Shown here piece by piece: positions 24,273-32,222 of a stretch of DNA of 44,379 nucleotides. Origin of the DNA: CAYRXE01 sp964428205 (GTDB lineage Bacteria > Patescibacteriota > Gracilibacteria > Peribacterales > Peribacteraceae); contig CAYRXE010000004.1 of the NCBI GenBank assembly GCA_964428205.1, positions 1 through 44,379 on the forward strand. Reading direction: 5' to 3'. The stretch's first letter is position 1. Every line of letters begins with the position of its first letter. The notes beneath the pieces are model-generated. The model searched no databases. It was not told the DNA's origin and saw only the letters and a list, made by a program, of their open reading frames with translations. Position numbers and translations under genes: made by a program.

Positions 24273-25405
24273 ATGTTCCTCGCCTCTCTCCAATCTCGCA
24301 GGCAGCTCCTTAAAAAGACGTGGTGGGTCGCACTACTTCCCACACTTCTCCTCGCACTTTCCGTGGGCATTATCGTTGCGGTGGCAAATGAGCTTTTGCC
24401 TTTGCTACAGCCAAATCCCGGCTACACGCCAGAAGTTCTCGCCATGCTTGCGGTCATCCGCGGGCCAGCTCTTTCGTTGCTCATCATTGCGTGCGTCTTC
24501 GCGCTGCTTCTCGTCTTCACGTACTTCCTTTCCTTTCTCCACTGGCGCGCCGTTGCCCTACGTGAACAGTTGGATCACGAGAAGACATCGTTCGTTCGCA
24601 TGGCAGCCGACACCATCCGCACGCCGCTTACAGGTTTGCGCTGGCTCACCGAACTCTTACTCGGTGATGATCTGGGTTCCATGACGCCGGAGCAGAAGGA
24701 GAGTGTTACCAATATGGATCGTGCGATTCAGCGCTTGATCACGCTCGTGAACGAACTCCTTAATGTCATGCGCCTTTCGGGTGGCATCATTCACTATCAT
24801 CCAAAGCCGTCCGATGTGAACTCCGTCATCAAAGGAACCATCGATGATGTGAAGAACCTCGCTGCCGGTAAGTATCAAACAGTGGGATTTGGAGGACTCT
24901 CTCGTGACTCTTCCATGAGCATGGATGAGCCGCTCATCCGTCACTTACTTACAACGCTTCTCACCAACGCCATTCGCTTTGCTCCTGTGCGCGAGCCGAT
25001 TGTTGTTCATGCAGAGCCCAAGGCAGGGGAGATGGTGATTGGTATTACCTATAAAGGAGAGCCTGTTCCCTTTAAATCTGTGGGAGAAGCAGGCGAAGTG
25101 GGCATGGTGGCGCAGAACGACAAAGTGGGTGACGATCCGCTGAACCTCACCATCTCTTGGGAAATCCTCTCTGCTGCCAAGGGTCGCTTTTGGGTGCGTG
25201 ACGAGGGGAACGAGCACACGCTCTTCATNNNNNNNNNNNNNNNNNNNNNNNNNNNNNNNNNNNNNNNNNNNNNNNNNNNNNNNNNNNNNNNNNNNNNNNN
25301 NNNNNNNNNNNNNNNNNNNNNNNNNNNNCTGCCAAGGGTCGCTTTTGGGTGCGTGACGAGGGGAACGAGCACACGCTCTTCATCGCGCTGCCGCAGGGGA
25401 AGTAA
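24273..25405 (+). CDS. Histidine-kinase-like membrane protein lacking the phospho-accepting His (pseudokinase)
   Basis: Two N-terminal membrane helices (about 20-42 and 66-92) are followed by a HisKA-like helical pair and a HATPase-like domain. The H-box reads MAADTIRTPLTGLRW where the intact kinase at 26957-29194 has LASHQLRTPLSSLRW, so the catalytic His is Asp (D113). The N-box is kept (LLTNAIRFAP), but the D-box (ITYKGEPVP) and the G2 box (DPLNLTISWEIL) are not. It is therefore unlikely to phosphorylate itself and may act as a sensor or scaffold. The 100 N at 25229-25328 are an assembly artefact: the 55 nt before and after the gap are identical. Collapsing them gives a protein ending FIALPQGK at 25405. 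Confidence 0.8.
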
Positions 25406-25414
25406 TCCACAAAC

Positions 25415-25441
25415 AAAAAATCCCCGAGTGAGATCGGAGAT
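25415..25441 (-). terminator. Terminator of rnpB
   Basis: On the minus strand, an 8-bp stem ATCTCCGA/TCGGGGAT (one G-U) is followed by TTTTTT, just past the P1 helix of rnpB. Confidence 0.85.
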
Positions 25442-25446
25442 ACTTT

Positions 25447-25858
25447 GTCCTGCCCTTTCGATACGCCGGGTTCTGTCCCTATACCGAAGCTTGCGCCTGG
25501 TTCAGGGGATGATCATCTCTCTAGGCAGCCGATTGCTCGGGAGCTCTAGCGGAGGGGTGCGTGGACCGACGGAACCATCGGTAATCCCGCGTACCCAAAT
25601 CCTCCTTGCGTCACCATGAGTTTGCCATCACATCAGTTGCCTGATGCGACCTCGGTTCCCGAGGCGTTTCACCCCCATTTGGTCGTCGGCCTAGGCCGAC
25701 GTCGTGAGACGGGGTTCGTTTCTGTGGCACTGGTCCTCATGCCGCTTTACCGGATATGTGCGACATGGATGGGCGTTACCCATATAGCGTTCCATGACGC
25801 CCGGACGTTCCTCCATGAACCACATGGGTACATGGCGATCATCTGAAAGGAGCAGGAC
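25447..25858 (-). ncRNA. rnpB: RNase P RNA
   Basis: Read on the minus strand, this ~412-nt RNA has the RNase P core: GGAGGAACGTCCGGGC near the 5' end (CR-I/P4 strand, slightly off the usual GAGGAAAGUCC), CCACAGAAA in the middle, and GACAGAACCCGGCGTA near the 3' end (CR-V/P4). Its ends pair as P1: GTCCTGC (25852-25858 side) with GCAGGAC (25447-25453 side), extended by CCTTTC/GAAAGG. RNase P RNA removes 5' leaders from tRNA precursors. A good promoter and terminator frame it. Open frames across this stretch are not genes. Confidence 0.95.
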
Positions 25859-25862
25859 TCTC

Positions 25863-25891
25863 ATTATCGCAGAAAACAGCCGTTTTCTCAA
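25863..25891 (-). promoter_or_regulatory. Promoter of rnpB
   Basis: TTGAGA (25886-25891) and GATAAT (25863-25868) are 17 nt apart, with TTTTCTGC directly before the -10 (extended -10). Initiation about 5 nt downstream coincides with the predicted RNase P 5' end. Confidence 0.8.
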
Positions 25892-25943
25892 TCTTTACCT
25901 GGCCTTTCTCGGCGTACACTCAAAGACGCTTTCCCCTTATTTC

Positions 25944-26618
25944 ATGCGCATGTCTCGCTTTGTAGCCGTACTCGCAGCTTTTGCATTCTTCATATCCGGA
26001 GCCGCTGCAGCAACGATCACGCATAGCCTCTTTACCGATGTCTCGGTGAATCACTGGGCATACCCAGCCATCAAATGGGCAGTGGAAGCGAAGGTGATGA
26101 AGACGGCAGGGGAGAAGCTCTTCAAGCCAGACACCTCCGCAACACGCGCAGAAGTCGCTCATGCATCTCAGCAGGTTTACACCGAACTCAACACACGTCT
26201 GATGGTGTTGGAAAAGATGGCAGGCCTTCGTGATGCCAATGGCAAGTACGATGCGTCCGCAGCGAAGCAGGCTGAGCGCACGGTTAAATCTACCATCGTC
26301 GATGCACGCAATGCCCAGCGCAAGGCCGACGTGAACCTGATTCTCAATGCCATCTATCAATACTCCATCGATTACAACGGTGCTCTGCCATCCACGATCA
26401 GCAGCACAGTGCGAAACATCTGCTCCTCGGGCGCCGAGAGCTGCACAGGTGTGAGTCTGCGCATTCTCGAAGGTAAATACCTCCCACGGATCCCCAAGGA
26501 TCCACAGTGGGGTGACGACAAAGTCACGGGATACACCATCGTCAAAGACGCTACCCAGCGTATTACCGTCACAGCGCCGTATGCTGAAGGAAGCGTGAAG
26601 ATCAGTGTGACGCGTTAA
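25944..26618 (+). CDS. Secreted chimera: S-layer homology domain plus pseudopilin-type C-domain
   Basis: A 224-residue protein with a signal peptide (MRMSRFVAVLAAFAFFISGAAA, cut before ATI) and one SLH domain (FTDVSVNHWAYPAIKWAVE...FKPDTSATRAEVAHA, about 30-80). A helix follows (TELNTRLMVLEKMAGL). The C-terminal half clearly matches the C-terminal domain of the two GspG-like pseudopilins at 29320 and 29915: DARNAQRKADVNLILNAIYQYSID versus ARDTQRRSDVQSILNAVYQWSID, and an end KISVTR versus TISVTR. It lacks the GFTLIE prepilin signal. It may anchor to the cell wall through SLH while mimicking or binding pilins. Upstream coding potential overlaps rnpB and its promoter, so the ATG at 25944 is used. 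Confidence 0.85.
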   Translation: MRMSRFVAVLAAFAFFISGAAAATITHSLFTDVSVNHWAYPAIKWAVEAKVMKTAGEKLFKPDTSATRAEVAHASQQVYTELNTRLMVLEKMAGLRDANGKYDASAAKQAERTVKSTIVDARNAQRKADVNLILNAIYQYSIDYNGALPSTISSTVRNICSSGAESCTGVSLRILEGKYLPRIPKDPQWGDDKVTGYTIVKDATQRITVTAPYAEGSVKISVTR

Positions 26619-26701
26619 AGCCTCAAGAAAAGCTCTCCACGCGGACCAAAGCCTCGTCTACTATGGGCGCACGCCGCTGGCGTCGATCGTTCCGTAAATA
26701 G

Positions 26702-26745
26702 TCATGTGCCGCTTTATTAGCTCAGTGCCTAGCACCGCGAAGCGG
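26702..26745 (+). pseudogene. Decayed tRNA-Thr fragment (5' part)
   Basis: TCATGTGCCGCTTTA, a TTA insertion and GCTCAGTG repeat the 5' flank, acceptor strand and D-arm of the intact tRNA-Thr about 100 nt downstream. A nearby AAGCGG (26740-26745) can still close the acceptor stem, giving a mini-tRNA shape without anticodon or T arm. It cannot be a functional tRNA. Confidence 0.7.
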
Positions 26746-26810
26746 GGCGTGATAAAAAGGCGCAACGCTGCTCGGTCCTCCAGAAGAGTCTCTCGTCGAT
26801 CAATTCATGT

Positions 26811-26885
26811 GCCGCTTTAGCTCAGTGGTAGAGCAACTCACTTGTAATGAGTAGGTCTGGGGTTCGAATCCCCAAAGCGGCTCCA
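26811..26885 (+). tRNA. tRNA-Thr (anticodon TGT)
   Basis: A complete 75-nt cloverleaf: acceptor GCCGCTT/AAGCGGC, D-arm AGCTCAGTGGTAGAGC, anticodon stem ACTCA/TGAGT with loop CTTGTAA (anticodon TGT), T arm GGGG-TTCGAAT-CCCC, discriminator T and an encoded CCA end. It reads ACA and probably other ACN codons. Confidence 0.96.
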
Positions 26886-26898
26886 TCCTTTCTATAAG

Positions 26899-26955
26899 GA
26901 GAGCAACTCACTTGTAATGAGTGGGCTTAAGGTTCGAATCCCCAAAGCGGCTCCA
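26899..26955 (+). pseudogene. Partial tRNA-Thr copy (3' two thirds)
   Basis: The sequence from AGAGCAACTCA to the CCA end repeats the intact tRNA-Thr just upstream. It lacks the 5' acceptor strand and most of the D-arm, and the T stem has two changes (TAAGG opposite CCCCA). It ends 2 nt before the stop of the sensor-kinase gene on the other strand. Confidence 0.85.
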
Positions 26956-26956
26956 C

Positions 26957-29194
26957 TTATTGTTTCGGAATCGTCGCCGTGAATGTTGTGCCCTTGCCTT
27001 GTTCGCTCACAAATGTGAGGTGACCGCCAAGGGTGTCCATAATGCGCTTACTTAAATACAAACCAAGACCGGTGCCAGACGTGAGCATGTGGCGGATGTT
27101 CTTGGCGCGGAAGAACTTCTCGAAGACCCTAGCCTGTTCCTCCGGTGGAATACCCACACCCTGGTCCGCGACCGTAATGTGCACGGATGTCGCGTCCTCC
27201 GAAATGCCGAGCGTGATGTTGCCTCCCTGTGGCGAGTACTTCATGGCGTTTGTGACCAAGTTCTGCACCACAATCGGGAGAAGGACTGGATCCGTATCCA
27301 TCATCATGGGCTGCTTAGGCAGTGTTGAGATGAAACCAAGTTTCTTATCGTGGTTACCCTGGCGGATTTCATCGAACAAACGCTCCAGGAGATCAATCAC
27401 GTCGACATTCTTGCGTTCCATCATCACGCCGCCTTCGTCCAAACGAGCAACGCGGAGCAAGGTATCGAGCAGGCTCGCCATTTGGGACGAAGCCTTCTGC
27501 ACCTCACTCAAGTATTCCTTCTGCTCATCCGTGAGCTTCACATCGGTATCACCCGTCAAAAGCTCCAGGTACCAACGCAGCGAAGACAGGGGGGTGCGCA
27601 GCTGATGGCTGGCGAGCGAAATGAACTCGGATTTCATGTAGTCGGTCTGACGTTCCTCGGTGACATCCAAGAAAATAATAATGGAACCCAGAAGAGCCGT
27701 TTCTTGCATGAGTGGCGTGACCATCAACATCACCGGCAAGAGCGTTTGGTCCTTACGAATGATCGTCAGGTGCATGCTTGGCGGAGCGCGGAACGTTGTC
27801 TTGTCGCGCAGCGTCACTGTCACAGGGTGACTCTCATTTGAGACCATGCCCTTCTGATGATGAATCTTCATCATCTCAGTTGCCGTCTTTGTCACAAGCT
27901 CTTCACGGTTAAAGCCGAGCAAGCGAGAAGCAGCCTCATTGCCGTCGGTAATCACTCCCGCGGCGTCTGTCGTAAGCACGCCATATTCAATACCTTCCAA
28001 AATGGCGCGATCGAGTGTGATCTGCTTTTGAAGTGCTTGCGTCTTATCGGCCACCTGGCCTTCCAAGCGCTCATACGTGGCCTGGAGACGAGATGTAAGG
28101 TCCGCGATCACCTGGTCGAGCATTTCGACCTCATCACCCGTGCGGATGCTCAAGCGGAACGTCCAATGTCCCGGACGGAGCACGCGAATCTTGCCTACGA
28201 GATGCAAGAGCGGCTCCGTGAGCCTGCGCGCAAAGAAGAAGCCCACCATGCCCGCAAGAGCGAGCAGGAGGACGCTGATGGCAATGAGCGAGAACGCCAG
28301 CATGGTGACACCTGCGAGTGCCTCTTCCGATTCCACTTGCACGAGCATGGCCCAGCCAAGCGTCTCCGCGTAGCGATACGACACGAGTACTTTGCGACCA
28401 CGATCATCTTTCGCCATGACGCTGCCTTCTTCGCCCATCACTGCCTTCGCAATCGGGGAGTCTTGAATAAACTCTTCATCAAGCACGCCGAGCGGATAGC
28501 TCTTGAGTACCTGTGCGTTCTGCGAGTGATGCACGACGAAGATTTCACCACCCTGTTCACGAGCGACAATCACTTCAGCCGTACGTCCCACACTCTGTGT
28601 GAGATCGGCAAAGATGCGCTGCAAGAGGGGAGCGGTGTCGAATTGTACGGAGAGCGTTCCCCAGATCTTTCCTTCTTCGTCCTTCAGCGGCGAATACGCT
28701 GCAAGGGCACTAAAGCCCGTTTTGGGATCAATGGAAGGGACGAGGAACGTACCAGGCTGCGGGTAGAAGTACCCGGGGCTCAGCTCTCCTGCGGAGGCAA
28801 AGCGCGTGCGCTCGTCATCGAAGAGCGAAATACCAACAGCGCGCATAGCGGTGCTGCTGTTATTCAAATCTTCGAGCACTTCATTGAGTTCTGTTTCCGA
28901 AAACGTACGAGGTCCTGTGCCATCAATATCTTTGCTCGCGATCGCGGTCACGCGGCGAGCTTCATGCATGGCATCTTCCAAGGCGTTGCGACGTTCTGTC
29001 ACAATCACGGCCAACTGTTCAAACAACCTCTGTTCAGCGGTGAGTGAACGTGCGAGCACGAACGACAGCACCGAGAGAAGTAAAATCGTAAACGAAGACA
29101 CGAGCAATGACTGCCACACAACGCTTCGCAAAATGGACCGCTTTGGATGCGGCAACACTTCAGGAGCGCCCGACGAAGTTGGTGTGGGTGTCAT
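26957..29194 (-). CDS. Membrane sensor histidine kinase (sensor domain-HAMP-PAS-HisKA-HATPase)
   Basis: A 745-residue kinase. Transmembrane helix 1 (about 25-48) and helix 2 (about 296-320) flank a ~245-residue extracellular domain, probably of the Cache type. A HAMP segment, a PAS domain (ILEGIEYGVLTTDAAGVITDGNEAASRLLGF), an H-box LASHQLRTPL (about 528), an N-box NLVTNAMKYSP and the ATP-lid boxes DQGVGIP and GTGLGLYLSK follow. All catalytic elements are present. No response regulator is adjacent; the receiver-only protein at 40796-41179 is the only one in the window. Lying directly downstream of the pilin genes, it may sense surface contact or an external ligand for pilus control (inference). 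Confidence 0.94.
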   Translation of the reverse strand: MTPTPTSSGAPEVLPHPKRSILRSVVWQSLLVSSFTILLLSVLSFVLARSLTAEQRLFEQLAVIVTERRNALEDAMHEARRVTAIASKDIDGTGPRTFSETELNEVLEDLNNSSTAMRAVGISLFDDERTRFASAGELSPGYFYPQPGTFLVPSIDPKTGFSALAAYSPLKDEEGKIWGTLSVQFDTAPLLQRIFADLTQSVGRTAEVIVAREQGGEIFVVHHSQNAQVLKSYPLGVLDEEFIQDSPIAKAVMGEEGSVMAKDDRGRKVLVSYRYAETLGWAMLVQVESEEALAGVTMLAFSLIAISVLLLALAGMVGFFFARRLTEPLLHLVGKIRVLRPGHWTFRLSIRTGDEVEMLDQVIADLTSRLQATYERLEGQVADKTQALQKQITLDRAILEGIEYGVLTTDAAGVITDGNEAASRLLGFNREELVTKTATEMMKIHHQKGMVSNESHPVTVTLRDKTTFRAPPSMHLTIIRKDQTLLPVMLMVTPLMQETALLGSIIIFLDVTEERQTDYMKSEFISLASHQLRTPLSSLRWYLELLTGDTDVKLTDEQKEYLSEVQKASSQMASLLDTLLRVARLDEGGVMMERKNVDVIDLLERLFDEIRQGNHDKKLGFISTLPKQPMMMDTDPVLLPIVVQNLVTNAMKYSPQGGNITLGISEDATSVHITVADQGVGIPPEEQARVFEKFFRAKNIRHMLTSGTGLGLYLSKRIMDTLGGHLTFVSEQGKGTTFTATIPKQ

Positions 29195-29233
29195 GTGAAT
29201 ATTTACCCTGAGTAGATCGAAGGGTTTCCTTAT

Positions 29234-29247
29234 ATTCTAGCAGAAAA
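29234..29247 (-). promoter_or_regulatory. Extended -10 promoter of the sensor kinase
   Basis: TTTTCTGC followed directly by TAGAAT (29234-29239) reads on the minus strand; leader about 35 nt. Confidence 0.55.
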
Positions 29248-29319
29248 CTCGATGCTTCGGAAGTCTCAAGACACGACGAAAGCCCTGTCTAAACCTCTTC
29301 AAATCAGCCTAAAAACGTC

Positions 29320-29793
29320 TTAACGAGTGGTCGTGATACTCGTCGTTAGAGAGCCGCTCGCGGCGATCGTCACGCGGCCACTGGCGTCTTTCCAAACCTT
29401 ATATCCCGTATATCCCGTACTTGTCGCCAAGCTTGGATCTGCCGGAATGCTTACGAGGTAGGTACCCGAAAGATGCTTCAAGCTCGCGCACTCGCGCACG
29501 CTTGCTGGGCTGTAGGTCGACTTACAAATTTTCTGCGACCACGTGTTATCGCTTGTGGTAGAAGAGACGTTATCAGGGATGGTCGTGATCATGCTGTTGT
29601 TGTCGATCGACCACTGATACACAGCGTTCAGAATTGACTGCACGTCGGACCTTCTCTGTGTGTCACGTGCGGCGTTGAGCTGCCTCGTCGGGTTGATGGC
29701 AATAATCGTCATGGCTGCGAGCACGGCAATGATGCCGATGACGAGCAGGAGCTCAATCAATGTGAAACCGGAGCGGATAACCGAATGTGCCAT
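29320..29793 (-). CDS. Type IV pilin/GspG-like pseudopilin 1
   Basis: A 157-residue prepilin with leader MAHSVIRSG cut before FTLIELLLVIGIIAVLAAM, with Glu at position 5. The body is small: ARDTQRRSDVQSILNAVYQWSIDN, two Cys that may pair, and a beta-rich C-terminus. It is close to pseudopilin 2 at 29915-30379 and to the C-terminal half of the SLH chimera at 25944, so these arose by duplication. PilD would cleave it; PilB and PilC assemble such subunits into a fibre. The ATG at 29793 gives a normal short leader; an in-frame ATG at 29805 is also possible. A strong terminator separates it from pseudopilin 2. Confidence 0.93.
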   Translation of the reverse strand: MAHSVIRSGFTLIELLLVIGIIAVLAAMTIIAINPTRQLNAARDTQRRSDVQSILNAVYQWSIDNNSMITTIPDNVSSTTSDNTWSQKICKSTYSPASVRECASLKHLSGTYLVSIPADPSLATSTGYTGYKVWKDASGRVTIAASGSLTTSITTTR

Positions 29794-29870
29794 AGACAAC
29801 CGCATTGTATGTGCGGCTCTGCATGAAGCATTGCGCTTTGTCTTGACGAAAAGACCAAGTTCTTTGCTAC

Positions 29871-29899
29871 AAAAAAAGCCCCGCGGCGCGGGGCTTTTT
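29871..29899. terminator. Strong terminator between the two GspG-like pilin genes
   Basis: AGCCCCGC/GCGGGGCT (29877-29884 with 29888-29895) with a GGC loop, an A7 run on one side and T5 on the other. On the minus strand it ends the transcript of the pilin at 29915. Confidence 0.92.
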
Positions 29900-29914
29900 G
29901 AATCTCTAAGAGAA

Positions 29915-30379
29915 TTAACGAGTTACGGAGATCGTGTAACCGTTGTTGAGCTGACCGGAACCAGCGACCGTCACGCGGTTGCTGCTGGAGTCCTTCCAGA
30001 TCTTGTATCCCGTGTATCCCGTACCAGAGGACTGGCTTGGATCGACTGGGATGGAGACGAGGTACGTACCGGAGAGGTGCTTGAGGTTCACACACTCAGA
30101 ACCTGTCGGGTTGAACGTGGTCTTACAGATAGCTTTCTGTGTAGCTGTTCCAGCGTTTGGAATCGTGGAGATGATCGAGTTGTTGTCGATCGACCACTGG
30201 TACACAGCGTTGATGATCGTGTTCACATCGGCGCGGCGCTGAGCGTCACGAGCCGAGTTAAGCTGCCTCGTCGGGTTGATAGCGACGATCACGATAGAAG
30301 CGAGGATGGCGATAATACCGATCACGAGCAGGAGCTCGATGAGGGTAAAGCCTCTCCGCGAAGTAGAGCGGGAGTTCAT
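29915..30379 (-). CDS. Type IV pilin/GspG-like pseudopilin 2 (likely major subunit)
   Basis: A 154-residue prepilin: basic leader MNSRSTSRRG cut before FTLIELLLVIGIIAILASIV, Glu at position 5, then ARDAQRRADVNTIINAVYQWSIDN and a C-terminal beta domain with Cys in AICKTT and SECVNL. It has its own promoter with a TATACT -10 and a strong terminator, unlike its neighbours. That independent, strong unit is typical of a major pilin. The longer frame upstream (from 30412) adds a non-pilin leader, so the ATG at 30379 is used. Confidence 0.94.
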   Translation of the reverse strand: MNSRSTSRRGFTLIELLLVIGIIAILASIVIVAINPTRQLNSARDAQRRADVNTIINAVYQWSIDNNSIISTIPNAGTATQKAICKTTFNPTGSECVNLKHLSGTYLVSIPVDPSQSSGTGYTGYKIWKDSSSNRVTVAGSGQLNNGYTISVTR

Positions 30380-30442
30380 AAAGGATAAGAGGGAAAAAAA
30401 GAATGGGGGCACGCAGTAACCTCCACGTGCAAGATGGGGACA

Positions 30443-30451
30443 AGTATAACA
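30443..30451 (-). promoter_or_regulatory. Promoter of pseudopilin 2
   Basis: On the minus strand TGT-TATACT (TATACT at 30443-30448) forms an extended -10; the -35 is weak. The leader is about 57 nt. Confidence 0.6.
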
Positions 30452-30459
30452 AGTCAGAA

Positions 30460-30473
30460 GGGCTCATAAGCCC
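30460..30473 (-). terminator. Weak terminator after the PulJ-like gene
   Basis: GGGCT/AGCCC with a TATG loop on the minus strand is followed by TTCTGACTTGTT. It lies just upstream of the pseudopilin 2 promoter. Confidence 0.4.
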
Positions 30474-30521
30474 GTTTAGCTTGACGTTACGCGCTCGCAT
30501 GTTGATACGGTTCGTGCGCGA

Positions 30522-31136
30522 TTACTGACAATCCATCTGCGCCGTAGCATTTTCTGCACCCGGGTCACACACTTGCCATGCGTAGCGGTTGCCCGCAGTG
30601 CAGCCAGGCAGTGCGTAGCTGCAGATGTTTCCCGTGAGAACATTCTTTGGGAAGATGGTGAATGTGCTTTGAAATGTTTGCGTATAGAAGCGCGGCGCTT
30701 CTAAGCGCAGTGAGCGTGCGAGTACGAAAGAAATGGTCACGCCGGTGCTCTGGCCGTTACTGATGTTACGCACAAGAAAGTTTTGGACAGACACTTCGGA
30801 TGCACTGATCGTTTGCTGTGTCGTTTTTTCAATTTGCAACATGGCACCTGTGAGCAGGCCGAAAATTGTCGGCGTCAAAGATCCAGATGACATTTGAATC
30901 GCAAGAACTTTGCTCGTTGCCCCGGGCAGGGGATCGAGAATGCGCTCAGCATCGCGTACCTTCCTTCCAATCACCTGCATCAGCTGTGGGCCGCCGTTTT
31001 CCACGTGTGCTACGGATTCCTGCAACAAGCGGTTTTCTGTGGAAGAGAAGAGGAGTGGCATGAGCGCCAATCCCATGATGGCGGCAATAGCCATGAAGAG
31101 AATGAGCTCGACCAGTGTGACGCCGCGACGGAGCAT
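30522..31136 (-). CDS. Minor pseudopilin (PilW/GspJ-like)
   Basis: A 204-residue prepilin-like protein with a very short leader MLRRG cut before VTLVELILFMAIAAIMGLAL, Glu at position 5. The body contains a helix with RKVRDAERIL, as in PilW/GspJ-type minor pilins, then a beta-rich region with four Cys near the C-terminus (ICSYALPGC, QVCDPG, MDCQ). Minor pilins initiate the fibre and sit at its tip. It is co-transcribed with the next three upstream genes (30-nt gap to the 31167 gene). Confidence 0.85.
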   Translation of the reverse strand: MLRRGVTLVELILFMAIAAIMGLALMPLLFSSTENRLLQESVAHVENGGPQLMQVIGRKVRDAERILDPLPGATSKVLAIQMSSGSLTPTIFGLLTGAMLQIEKTTQQTISASEVSVQNFLVRNISNGQSTGVTISFVLARSLRLEAPRFYTQTFQSTFTIFPKNVLTGNICSYALPGCTAGNRYAWQVCDPGAENATAQMDCQ

Positions 31137-31166
31137 ACAAAATCAAAAGGATATAAGTACGAATGC

Positions 31167-32222
31167 CTATTCAACGATCGGTCCAGCAGGTCCGGGAGCC
31201 GAAGGTCCAGGTGCGGCTGAGCTCGAAGAGCTGCTGATGATTGCAGAACAGCTCTGTACACCTCCTCCACACGCAGGTGTGCAGCTCCAGTTACTTTGTA
31301 CCTGGCAAAAAGCATCACAGCCCATATTCAATCCGTTCTGACCTCCAAGATCACACGCTTCGCCAAGCCCACTCTGGCAGGTCGAGTCACCGCAAAAGCC
31401 TGCAGCAGAAGATGCTGAAGAGGCGACGGAGGAGGAGCTGCCTGGTCCTTCCAGCGAAATTTGGCATTCGCAAAGAAGTGTGGGAGGAGTGCCAGAGCAA
31501 CTCCATTGGGTACCGGCAGGCAATGTGCAATCGATATTGCAACATCCCGAGAGACCCGGATCACATTGCTCACCAACGTCATTTTCACCGTTGCCACATG
31601 TAGCGACTGAAGAAGCGGCCGATGAAGCAGCAGAGGATGCAACAGAAGAGGCTGCAGATGACGCTATCGAAGAAGCGGCCGACGATGAGCCGACCGCTAC
31701 GGAAGAGTCGCTGCTGGAGGAGCCTCCCCCAGGGGAGGATGAGCTGCTCATACTCGCCGCCCCGCCACACTCGGTGGTGGAGGTAACTTCTTCTGATCGA
31801 GAGATAATGACGCGCGGAAAGAGTTCATCAATCACAGTCAGCACTCGACGCGTTGTCACGCCTCCAAATGTGACGCCCCCACTAGTGCCTTCGGTGCAAA
31901 TAGTGCGGTCGCGCGTACCGCTTCCCTGAATTAGCAAGACGGTGCACGAACCCAAATTGTTTGGTAGGCCGTAGGTCTCATCTCCACCGTAGGTGGTGTC
32001 CTCACGCAATTCTTGAATGGCAATGTCCGTACAGCCACGAGCAGCCTCCAATGCCTGGTTTGTTTCGTTATACACCACGCCATTCTGTTCTGCCGCCCAA
32101 CCCAAGAGTAAGAGTGATGCCGTTGTCGCCACAAGAATGGCACCAATGAAGAGCACTGTTACCACCAGGATGTATCCCTGTTGGAGTTTGAATTCCCGGA
32201 AAAAAGAAAAACGTTTTTTCAT
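31167..32222 (-). CDS. PilX-like minor pilin with Ser/Ala linker and Cys-rich C-domain
   Basis: A 351-residue protein. The N-terminus (QQGYILVVTVLFIGAILVATTASLLLLGWA) resembles PilX-type minor pilins, with Gly at the cleavage position but no Glu at position 5. The helical stalk is followed by a Ser/Ala linker (SSAASSVASSAASS), a CGNGENDVGEQCDPG repeat, a second Ser/Ala linker, and another repeat of the same Cys-rich type (CGDSTCQSGLGEACDLGG). A Ser/Pro end follows. These Cys-rich repeats match those of the surface protein at 7122-9710. Its start overlaps the stop of the preceding gene by 4 nt (ATGA), indicating translational coupling. Confidence 0.82.
   Translation of the reverse strand: MKKRFSFFREFKLQQGYILVVTVLFIGAILVATTASLLLLGWAAEQNGVVYNETNQALEAARGCTDIAIQELREDTTYGGDETYGLPNNLGSCTVLLIQGSGTRDRTICTEGTSGGVTFGGVTTRRVLTVIDELFPRVIISRSEEVTSTTECGGAASMSSSSSPGGGSSSSDSSVAVGSSSAASSIASSAASSVASSAASSAASSVATCGNGENDVGEQCDPGLSGCCNIDCTLPAGTQWSCSGTPPTLLCECQISLEGPGSSSSVASSASSAAGFCGDSTCQSGLGEACDLGGQNGLNMGCDAFCQVQSNWSCTPACGGGVQSCSAIISSSSSSAAPGPSAPGPAGPIVE

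Noticed and set aside
25229..25619. Continuation of the kinase-like frame through the N run to 25619
   Set aside because: The N run is a false gap between overlapping contig ends; collapsing it ends the protein at 25405. The rest would read antisense through rnpB.
25616..25891. Open frames on both strands that could be small proteins
   Set aside because: They lie inside rnpB, whose conserved core and P1 pairing are clear; the translations have no protein-like character.
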